Positions 37,801-49,800 of a stretch of 64,000 bases of DNA are shown here, piece by piece. Location: the NCBI GenBank assembly GCA_911728455.2, contig OU452227.1:19918110-19982109 (forward strand), read 5' to 3'. The DNA comes from Marthasterias glacialis. Lineage: Eukaryota > Echinodermata > Asteroidea > Forcipulatida > Asteriidae. The notes under the pieces were generated by a model. That model did not search any database, was not told the DNA's origin, and saw nothing but the letters and a program-made list of their open reading frames with translations. The position numbers and the translations under genes are program-made. Position 1 is the first letter of the stretch. The number at the start of each line of letters is the position of its first letter.

Positions 37801-40800
37801 ATGGTGGCGTGCAGTTAGATGCGCACTGTGCCCTAACATGTGATTTTAGGGTGGCATGGGCGGCGAGTGCGTAAAGCGCTCGCCTCTCACCAATGTGTCC
37901 CTGGCCATATGTGAGTAGAGTTGAGCGTTGGTTCGCTCCTGTGCCACGAGGGTTTTTCTCCGGGCCAGCCGGTTTTCCTCCTTCCGGGAAAAATCAAACA
38001 CTTTCGATCTCAGGCTGTGCTCAGTGGTTATATATGGGTTGATGTGGATAGCTGCCAAAGGCGCCCTTGAATGCCTGCAGCTCGAAAACGTGTAGCCGCG
38101 TCCTTCCCAATTCAGCTTCTCAGCAGCCAGTAAGGATGATTAGCCTCCCAAATTATTATCATTATTATTTTGACCGCCAAAATGGCAGTCAATGGGACAG
38201 ACAATAGCATGTCATGTCAGTGCACGGGAAGTTAAACGTAGATTTCTTCAATGATACATGAAACAAATGGATTTTTATACAAGAGACAAATATTTTATAT
38301 TTTTTTCTGGTCAACTCACGTCGTCTGTTAGTACTTCATCGTCGATCTCTTCTAGCTGTGACTGATTGCAACGAAATTGAAACTTGTGAAGGATCTCGGT
38401 AATGAGCGATACTAGCGCATCTTTGTATCTGTGAAGAAATATGGAGCAAGCTTTGCATCAATGTTAATTCATATCATAATAATTATACTGTATTTATACA
38501 TAGCCTTATGCAAAGCCTCAAAGGCCTTCCAACACAGTTTTTATTAAAAACTGAAAATTAAAGTCAATAAGCAGATAAAAATACTGTTACACACACTGTA
38601 CAGACATACAGCATTGTAAATGCAAAAACAAAAAGAGGAAATACTCATGCACATGCGGTACTATTATTTCAACAAACACCAGAAAAGGAAATGAGAAGAT
38701 CAGATGAAAAATTGTATGCCTGTATTATAGTGTACACAGGACAGATCCGTATTTGTGTTTTTTTTGCCCATACACCGATGTGTGTTAAGCACTGTAATCC
38801 CACCCGAGGAATATGCCTGGGAGGTTTTTTTCACAGGACTATGAAAAGCACTGAGTATACAGTGCTTATTAACACACATCAGTGTATGGGCAAAAACCCG
38901 CAAATAATATTCTTATCCCCAATGCAAAATTAACATCTATCAGTAGAGATCCGTCATGATAAAGAACAATAAATCCGTATCTAAAGAAAAATGGAAACAG
39001 CTGTTGCAAACTGCTCATTAACTCAGATTACCTGTGGTATGAAAACAAAATGTGATAATGCCCTCATGTTTCGACCCTAGCAGAGTCCTTCTCTTTAGTT
39101 CTTGAGAAGGACTCTGCTAATGTCGAAACGTGCGACCATTACCACATTTTTCAATATCTAAAAAAAGAAATTTAAAAACAAAACAAAGTAGCAACTGCAA
39201 ATCAACTTCTTATAAATCAAACAAGATGCACGGGTGTACAACTCGGTAATAGTCACATCCCAAGTCAAAATACAGGTCCCAATTTCAAAAGGTACAAAAA
39301 AACTTGACAAGCACAGAAACGCCATGCTTAGCAAAACCAGGTTACTAGCCAAAATGTCATGTAATATACATTGCTAGTGACTGGTACTCCGCTCATTTTT
39401 GCTCAGCAGATAATTTTGTTAAGCAATTTATTATTTTTTTTTGGCTGAACAGCTTTAGGAACTTGGGCTCATGTCTGAAGGGAAATCTAGCAATCTCTCA
39501 CCTGTCTACCATACTATTTGAATTAGGGCATCTTGCTGTGTTAGTCTTGTCCAGAAGGTAGTCTATGAAGATCGCCCAGATGTCAAGGCAGTTGAAATAC
39601 CCTTCATGAGATGGCTGCGACGACAGAAAGTAGAAAATTACAAACTATCACAACCTCGAAAAATGAACACACACGCCATTATCATTTCCTTGATGGAATA
39701 TACATCAAATGTCATCAATTTCACCAATGCACATGTAGCTATACATTGCATCTGGGAGAAAGATTAATAGGATCTGGTTTGGCCCCACACCAATCTATAC
39801 TCGGTGGGATTTATCCTTTCGCATTCATTTTTGTCCACATTTTTTAGGCTTGGTACTTATCTAAAAAATGTTACGTTTTTGTATTGTGCTTTAGGGTTGA
39901 GCGTAAATGTAATACGCAATAAATCTTCCTGCTCGATAACAATAATAATAAAACATTTTATACAGCCCTTTATCAGACAGTATCTCAAGGTGTTCATTGT
40001 TATTTTCAATCATGACACCCAATTTTATATTGCCTTGTAATGGTTTAAAAGGTGCTGTGGTGCACTCTGCAGCCAACCATGCTAAAAAACCTGGGTACTG
40101 AGTCTTTTCTTTCAACGATAAGATCCTGTTGGTTATTCACTACGTCACATGCCCAAAGTTTTTGTTACTTCCGGTTCCAACACTGGCATACGTTACTTTG
40201 TTATGTTACTGAAAAAATGCTCATTCCTTCATTCAAAGACATTTCTTATGAAAGGAACCTATATTTCTGATAAGACTTTGAGTCTTTGCAAGACACACCT
40301 GAAAGGCAAGTCCAGAAATTACGTTGTTCTTACATTAATCATCAAAAGACAAAAAGTTCAAAGCATTTTCTATGGGCTTTCTGGCAATCCAAGAAGGCAG
40401 TTTGTGTGAAGTGGGCGTGACTTACAGTGGAATTACGTCACACTTAGCAACAGGAGACCTTTTACTGTGCATAACAGAACACACAGGACCTACGGCTTTA
40501 TGTCCCGTCCAACTTACCTGCTGGAATGTGTACTTAAATAATAAAGTCAGGAACTCTAGGACAGGAAAATTGGAGTTGGACTCGAACCTCCGCAAATGAA
40601 TACTGACAAAAAGCTGTAGAAACTCTGTAAATTTTTCAACGTATCTGGAAGAAAAAAAAGCAAGTAACAGTACGGGCAATTTAGGAACAGCCCAAATCTA
40701 ACTTTCAGGCCTCGAAATTACCGACGGCACCGACAGCAATTGCCGTCGGTGCCCTGTGCCATTGCCGCGATGCCCTCGAAATCAACCAAAATTCACGGCA

Positions 40801-43800
40801 ATATATTGCCGTGCCCTTTTTGTCCAACTGCCGTCGGTGCCCTTTTGAAAAATTGTAACATGCATATTAAATGCCAAAATACCCGCTTTGAAAGAGACAA
40901 TCAGGCGAGAAAAATGGTCGTTGAACAACTGAAAAAAGTTACCCCAGCTTTATATCACGCAAAAGAACGTACAAAATTGACTTACAGCGCTGTGTGTGTG
41001 TGTGTGTGTGTAGAAACTCGTCCTTGCTCTAGCGGTTGGTTCAATGCAACCCACGTTTCGTGTGGGCCGCATTGCAGTCCTAAGGATATGTAGGAAAATC
41101 CCCATACGAAACCGCTGGTGTCCATGTGCGATAGTTAGTGTTAAGTAAACTGTCATTGGTACCCGTACAGTAGAAGCATGGCCCCATGTTGCACACGACT
41201 GGCGCCCTGTATACTGTATGCGTGTTTGTTAACTGCGCGACGGGAGCGTGCTGGAAAATGGCTCCTGATGTGTGTGTGTGTGTGTGCGGTGTGTGTGTGC
41301 GGTGTGTGTGTGTGTACGATCGACGACCAGCTATTATGAAGTTTGTGTCGCGTTCACCACAGTTTTAGTACATTTTAGCGTCAGCAAAATAAAAGGCAAT
41401 GTAGAGTATGCGTAAAGTGAATAAAATAACACTCCTTTTTATTTACGGGCCCAGAATGAATGGTGATGATAATTCGTAAAGGGTAAGAATTCATTAATTA
41501 TTTTCATCATCGAGACTCAAAAAACTAGCGCAGTTTGCATTTTGTTAAATTAAGTTTTTGCCGTGGTGCCCCCCAAATTTCACAAAATTGCCGTGGTGCC
41601 CTTGTTACACTCACAAAATTGCTGCAATGCCCTTCAAATTTGAGAAAAATCAAGGCACTTATTGCCGTGCCCTTTTCAACACGAAGTTCGAGGCCTGAAC
41701 TTTCACTATCAAAAATTTGCTGAAGCCTAATTGACAAAAAAATCATTACAGGGAATTAACAGTTAAGCATTGATTTAAACGCATCATAACATAAAAATAT
41801 GAACTTAATAAGTAGGATTTGAAACTGTGCATGGTGGAGATACAATCTAGGAAGGTTTGTGGTAACACCATGTACGTGAAATCTCTCTTTGAGTTGTGGT
41901 GATTCTCAAAAGTACTGGTGGTGCAACAACGATGTTTGGAACCGTATGCTCTGATCGTCTTCAGGAGAAAGCTTTCTCCAGAAGACGATCAGAGCATACT
42001 GATCGGAACATCGAGTTGTTACACCTTTTCAGAACCACCACAACTCAAAGAGAACTTTCACAAAGAATGGTGTTACCACAAACCTTCTTGGATTATAAAA
42101 AATTACATTTAAAACAATGTAATAACAGAATTCAGGAGAGCAGTACCAATCATAAACCACAGAATACTGCACACTGACGAAGAGTAACGGGCAAGGTTGC
42201 AAACTTAAAAATTTGGAAGCTTTCAGATGCTTTTTATCCAGTACTCGACGGATGACGTGAATACACGCAAATGTTTCCTCTGTCTGGAAACAGAAGCCGT
42301 GTAAAGACGCCATTATGTAATTTCAGACCACCAGAGCAAAGGTCGCCCAGACATTCCAATGCGGAGCATGCACACACTACACACAAAAGAAGGTCTTGAA
42401 TATATATATTGGTAATTTCTGGCTATCGCGAGGTGGTTTTTGTGTAATCCCCTTTTCCAGACCTTTTTTCTATTGTTCCAAGAAGAAGATTACGAGACAT
42501 CAAGAGGCTTCCACCATTGTTCGTTCATTGTATTTCGGCTCAATGGGGTAAGTCAGAGTGAGCCGGGAATCGTGCCATGGTTTTAGTACCACTCCTATGC
42601 AGCAGGTACGGCCGATCTTGTGCAATTTCTGTTGCGTGGATTTAACATTTTCTCGATCGAGAAACATGAAAGAGAATCTTAGCTCTCTTGGCATTGTCAA
42701 GTAAGGGTTTCTTCTTGCCAGAGGTACCCTTAAAAGAATCCCGCCAAGGGGACGAAAAAGAATCCCGGCGGCAACTTGTTAAACGAAAAGTAATCGAAAT
42801 AGTCAAGATTTGATTCTCAACCTGAGCAGACTGTGTCAGAGCCTCTAGGTTCCAAGCAGAATGGTTGTGTGGCTTTGCAATGATTAGTTGACTCACAAAC
42901 AGTACATACATTACAACCCTCCTACTCTTGGTACCATTTTCCAGCGAGTGGACCAACGATTTGAAACCATTCAACTGCACGGGTTGACACTACTGTGCAC
43001 AGAACATTAAGTGCACTGTGTAAACAATTCAAATTGCACGTTGGCATAAGTTTATGTCATTCAAAACCACAGTGGAGGATATTGAATGGTCAGACAGGAC
43101 ATGTGGGAGGGTTAAGGACAATCTGGGCTACTTCAGGGTTGGCAAGGAATAAAAGGACACTTTCAAATTGAGGGACTTTGGCAGCAGCAGTAGCAGTAGC
43201 AACATCAGATAATAGGCATTTGTAGTTATCTAAACAAAAGCTATCAGTTCAGGACATAGCGTTAGGTCTTACTGCTCATCCAATTCGGCCATTTTGTTCC
43301 CAACAGACTGTTCCGTCGTATCCTTGGTGATCCTTTGCAGGAGTTGGAAGGCCTGTTGGAACATCTTGAGCAGGTACTCCTCAAAGTCCACGGGCACACA
43401 GTTCTTGGCCATGATCTCATTGATGCAGCCCATCGCCAGCACGCCCAGGGACGAGCTCCCGCTGGAGCTGAAGCTGGAGTTGTTGGAGTCCTTCTGCGGT
43501 GACAAGGAGCTCCCCTGGATGGACTGGATGTCGCAGCCAAAGTTGGCGAAGTGGAAGATGGTGGCGAGGAGGTTCGGGGTGATGTTGCCGGAGAGCGGTA
43601 TCCAGGAGAAGAGGTGGGCAAGGCAGTTGAGACAGAGAAGGCTGACCTGCTCACTCTCTTGGTCTAGCGGTGGGAGAGGCAGGATATTCTGCTTGCTGAC
43701 AGGAGACGCTTTGAACATGCTTCTGATGATACTACTACCTGGAATTTCACATAAGAATGGCAATACATGGACTGTGTATTTTGGTTGCAAGAAAAGGTGT

Positions 43801-46800
43801 TTTACAGATCTAAAATGAAATCAAAAAGTAAAAACAAAAATGGCTCGCCTGAAAACAAATGTCAACAAACATTCTTTATATCCAATTATGCACCTTGAGC
43901 ATCTTTCAGAGGTGTAGTTATTTTCAATTATAAATACCCCCTGACAGTTTATCCATTCTGATTGGTTGAGAGCATGTCACATGGGGGTGCTTAAACGGCT
44001 TCTTTTTAAAGAGTGTTTATAACCAGTCAGCAATTATACGCGGGCACTAATATACGCGTAGCGCAATCAATACATATCGGTACTCAATGTAAGTCTACTA
44101 GTATGTGCAACCGTTGAGCGTCGCATGTAATTTGACCCTTTGCGAAATGGAGCCTTAAATGGCCATTTTAAAACCTTGCAGGGTCGTGGCCGTGTGATAA
44201 AAGGACAGAGCCGAATATCACATGGCCACGACCCTGCTGGTTTTAAACGACCGTTCAGGACCTCCATCACCATTCCTTTATTAAATTAATTAAACTTGAA
44301 TAAGTCAGAATAAGTAGTCGGTTGGAAAAAAGGGAAATGTGTCAAATAATCCATGGGTGATGACACTACATCAAAAGAGTAATTTGGGGGCCCTCATATA
44401 ATGTTAAAATACATCAAAGATAAAATACTAATAACAACAAGACTTTGGCAGGAAAGGGCACAGACAATAAAACAAATAATTAATAAACAACCTTAACAGA
44501 CAATTTACATACAAGAACAGATGGACGAAAGTTGCAACCCCTAGCTGCCTAACACACAATAAAAAACGCCAGGTTATGAGTTTAAAAACATGAGCTCCCC
44601 CCATCCTCCCCATCAAAGCAGATTATTTAATCAATCTTAGGGCTTATTGAAAGCGCAACCTAATGCCAAACAGGCTGCATATTCTCCTTTACCTGACTGT
44701 AGTGGTGAAGACCCGTATGCAATGTGGCTTGGGCTGCCATCATTGGACTCCCCGTGGGTCGGGGACGGTGGAGGTGTGGCAGTTGTCACTAGCTGTCTGT
44801 GCTTGTCCAGTATCGTCTCAAGAATATCTGAGGAGGAGACAGGATTGATTTCGTTTGTTCTCTTTCTACTTTTCATTTGACACGATAAAATGGGTTGTTA
44901 TAGTTTTAAAATGAGTTCAGTGAGCCACTTGACAGCTCTAGCAGTGGCTTGATTGGATTCTTCGAGGGTTCCCTGTCAATCTCCTCTGCCTGAAATCCTG
45001 CACCCCAGGTGCAACTGTCTGTTCTCTGTGTCTGCAGGAACATTTGAATTCACTTAACCAGCAGCGTCAGACTACGTGTGTGTGGTCTGTGCATGCTCCG
45101 TAGTTGAACGACCAGGCGTCCTTTGCTCGGGTGGTCCGAAATTATTTAATGGCGTCTTTACACGGCGTCAGTTTCCAGGCAGGGGAAACATTTGCGTGTT
45201 CACACATCATCCGGCGCCAACTGGTTAAGCAGCTCTACGAAATTGGGTTTGTTTTTTTTAAATAACTTTTAAGACTTATGTTGCAATTGAACACAGCTCA
45301 ACATATGATATCTTTAAAACATCATATAGCAATCCAGATTTTTTCATGATTCCTATGGAAAATGTCATGAGAGTAAACGTTCAATGCCCAGCAGCACAAA
45401 ACAAAGGGAATTCCTCTAATAGGCTTTGAGCCAAGATCAGTTACATTTCAAGGAATGTACAGTTTGCGACTGACTCAAAGATCAATCTCGAAGCAATCTT
45501 ACTGCCCTCGATGAGAAGAGTTGGAAAAGTGAGTGAGAGAAGTGTAAACTCTCCTATATCATTTACCATCCTGTTGGTAAGCGATGACGTTTTTGAGCTG
45601 GAAGTGCAGTGAAACGAATGTTCACGTACATGCATGTCTACAATTCGTTTACATTGCACTTCTGGCTCCAAAACGTCATCACTTAACCAACAGGATTGAG
45701 TTGACCAACCAATCAAAAACTATTCAACCAAACAGATTGTGTGTGGTGGAGAAACTGTACATCAAAGTATCTGTTTATTGTGTAGATGCATAGATCGCAT
45801 GAGATCAGATTGCAGACTAGCATAGTTTATCTCGTTGTGTCAGTGCAAAAAACGTTGTATCCTGATTGTGCAACACCATCGTATCTCGCACAACAACGCT
45901 CCACGCAAAAAAATCTCAAAGCCTATTGGTTTTGTGTGTACATCGGGGTTATATTAAGCGAGATACGACAATTTGACACTTTCAAACTCATGTGTAATGT
46001 CAGTGCTATTTTAGGAGATCTATCATTCAAAAGCACAGTGGATGATAATGAATGGTCAGACGGTCCGAGGGTTGAAACTACGGCTACTCACGAGTAACTA
46101 TACTGAGGATGGTAGGTATCTGATCAAGGAGGAGTCTGTGAAGCTGCTCTTTCCTAGCGACACTCAAGTCTTCTCTTGGAGAGGCCAGCTCCTCGGATGT
46201 CGTCTGCAACATCCTCAGGCCTAGAGCTGCCATCTGGGGCTGATGAATCAACTGCGGAAGGAGAAAGATACATTCATGTATTTCATGAATCAATTATTTC
46301 TACAATGTTTGCAATACCAAGTGCTAATCATATTCAATTTATTTCAATGTGATATTTATTTCCACTTCAGGAAATTAGAGTAATATATCCTGTAACCCTT
46401 TCGTCAATGGTTTTGACATAAACAGATAGACCAGATTGTCTGACCACTCAAGCGTGAAGCACACATTCTTACACAACAGAAAGCTTGTGTTCAAAGGCAA
46501 ATTTTACAAACTCTATTATCACCTTGAAGATATTGTTATAAAGCAAACTAAGTAATACAAAATGTCTGACTTATTGAATTCCCTTTCATATAATCAAAGC
46601 ATCATTGAGATCGGCCAAAAAATGTCCAAGTTGTTGGTCTTTGTTTCCTCAATGTTATCTATAAACTCGAACACTTTTTTGTATATATATATATAGAGCT
46701 CTGTAGGTTTTGGGCATTTCGGATCTTGCCACTCCATTTTGAAGGGATCAACCCTTATCTTATCTTACTATCATTGGAAAGATTTGATCTTTCTCTTCCC

Positions 46801-49800
46801 AGCCATATTAAGCTTGGGTATGGAGCGTGAACATGGACAAAACTACAGCTAAGGCTTGAGTGCTTTTTTGTGTGTAACCTTGGGTGACAAAAGTCGCCAA
46901 TTGGTAAAGAGCAGGTATGAGTGCGGTCAACTAAAGTCGCCTATAGTGAGGAAAGGGTTAAAGGAAAATATTTGAGTAGAGGCAAAATCCAAAAAGCGGG
47001 GCTTGTAGTGGATACGCCTTAATCATAGGATTCGAACTGGCCTCTTGACACCAGGCAAGCTCGGTAGTCTAGCAGAAGGGTGTGGGTTCGAATCCCACCC
47101 GAGGTGTATGGAAACCAAATTGAATTGTTCTTTATCCCTGAAGCAATAATCACGTCAGGTAAAGAGCTTTGTAGGGCTCTGTAAAGAGCCAGTCTTAGGA
47201 GCATTCAGATAAAATAGGTAATATGTGTTCCTTTTCCAAATGCGGAGTGTCACAGTTCTCTGATCCCAGGGCAATCTTCCTCACCTGGATTATGTTTGTG
47301 AAAAAGTCTGGGTAGAAATGAGGCCAGTCTAGTCTCCCAATACACACAATGACTTTGATGAGCTTGTTGCAAATGAACGGCGGCACCAGCTTGTGATGGG
47401 TGAGTAGGAACTTGGACAGGCTCGTGCGGATCTCCACTTTGTCCTGAGCGTCGACCCCCAACCACTGTCTGTTGACCAGGTTCTGGAAATAGCAACAATT
47501 GACAGGCATATCTACACTTTTGGCATTTTGGAAATAAGCTTTATCATAAGGCAAATATTACTCTACTTGTTTCATACCAAATATACTTGCAAAGCAAAAA
47601 TTGGCAGGGAATTAGGCAAGAGCAATGAACATTACCAGGTATTTTGGCTGGTAATCCATTTCTGCAATAAATAATTTATCTGTGCTTACTTAGAATGTTG
47701 TGCGTAACAGCTTCAAGAACTTGGATCCAAGGATGACGGTGTGGATAACTTTTCTTTGAAATTGCAACGCATAATGAAATTATGTTTCCATTCTAATACA
47801 CTAACTTGACAGTACATGTACATCTGGTAAGGTTTGAGGTTAACACCATGTACTGTACATTAATCTCTTGAGTTGTGGCGCATGTAAAGCTGTTGGTCCT
47901 GTGTGTTGCTTAATGAACGTAAAAGAACCCAGTACACTTATCAGTAAGAGAAGGGGTTCGCCCCAGTGTTTCTGGCATAGTTGGCTACATATTGTGCCAC
48001 AGCACCTCGTAAACCGTTACATGGTGGTGGTGCTATTTAAATGAATGGGTCTCATGAGCATAGCTCCACATACCTTGAAGAACAAAATTAATGAGCGTTT
48101 TGAGACGCCCTCAGGTGTTATAAAACGCTTTATAAGAACTATACATTGTTATTATTACTGATCGATTTGTCAAGTTTTCAGAACCAACACAACTCATAAG
48201 AGAGATTGCGGTTCCCACAAACCTTACTAGAATGTCTTTCCATAATGCAAAGTTTCAAATCAAACTTGACCATACCTCAAAGATGCTGAGTGCATACATC
48301 ATGACGTACTCGTTACGAGTGTGTGCGAGAAAGTAGAAGCAATGTCTCCATGATCCGCTCTGAGCGCTGAAATTATTCAGTAGCTCCTCTGCAGTATGAG
48401 AAGAGAACACAATTACCTTAACCGTCAAATTTTCCTTACCTTTCATACTGTTTGTTAGAAAGTTGGCCTACCATTCAAAACCAATCAACTGCATTAGCTT
48501 TAGATCTGTAGAACCTCTGTGCACAGAACTATCTGTGTATTAGGTAGAAATCTTTTTAGTCAAAGTTTATCACTTCAAAACTATGTGGTTGATATCGAAT
48601 GGTCAGAGAGTAGGATGGTATTAAAAGTGTCTACTAATTGACTCTTCATTTCAGTCCTCATATGGCGTGTCTTACCAACTAGACAAAATTACCGTGTATC
48701 TGGAGGCCACTCGAATCCTTTATGGGTAAAACACAAATAAAATTCTTTATCCCTGGGTGCAAATTTAACATCTATTAAAATATTTCATGCTACTTTCTGA
48801 TTTGTGCGTGCTATTCAGTCTAAGAACACAAACCTATTTCTCTCTTCCGTTGGTTACCGGTCGAAGGTGAGAAGAATTCATTCATCAATCCCTCCAAGGC
48901 GTGGAGAGATGACTCACTGGCAGCCTGCATAAAATAATCATCAAGAGTTTATGATATCATGGTCAGAGTCAACTGGTACAGCTGGCATGCAACTGCGGTT
49001 TGTCAGGGGAAAAAAGAGGAAAGTACCCTGCATAGCAAAACTTTGTACTGTGTTTTTCAATTTTCAATAGCACAGCTGAGACCCAAATCAAGGAAATCAG
49101 CTAAAAAGTTTCACGCCTGGTGCTAATTTTGAGACGGGTCTCTAGGTCTGTTTTTCTGAAGGGGGTGTACCAGTGACAAAGTTCCAGTTAATCTCGTTCG
49201 TTTCATTAACCACATCATGTCATATTTTGCTTTTCTGATTCATTTTTGTTATGTTGTAATTTGTTGGTATCACCAACAGTTTCAACACATCAGGAATCAA
49301 TAATCAAAATTTCTAAATGTGTTGTTGATACAGCTGGAGTATTATCCTTGTGATCTCGGTCCTGTTCTCCGACAGTTCAAAAAAAAGTCTGTTAACCAGT
49401 TGAAACACCGGATGATGTGAATACATGCAAATTTTTCCCCTGCCTGGAAACGAAAGCCATCTTCATGATCTTAAGACGCTCTTATGTAATTTCAGACTAC
49501 CGAAGGTTGCACAGTCATTCAACTGCGGAGCATTCACAGACCAATCACACGCCCTCTAACGCTTCGTTCCACCGACACAAGGACAAGAAAGGTCTTGAAT
49601 GTCCTCGTACACTCAAAAAGATGGCGGCGAATGCATAATCTTTGATCATTATTATTTATAATACTTAAAACTCAAACTGAACATGCATGCCTACATAATA
49701 TACTAGCATGTCTTACTCTTATTAAAAAAAATAAAATAAATAAATAAATAACAGGAATAGAATTCACTTGATTGACAGAAGGAAGTGTAAGACCGCTGTT

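Noticed and set aside
43294-43818. 174-codon plus-strand open frame
   Set aside because: Exact antisense of XPO6 exon 43273-43738, whose minus-strand translation matches exportin-6.
49605-49640. AAGATGGCGGC start/YY1 motif as a gene start
   Set aside because: The frame ends after four codons (MAANA) and lies just after a family I fragment; no downstream exons.
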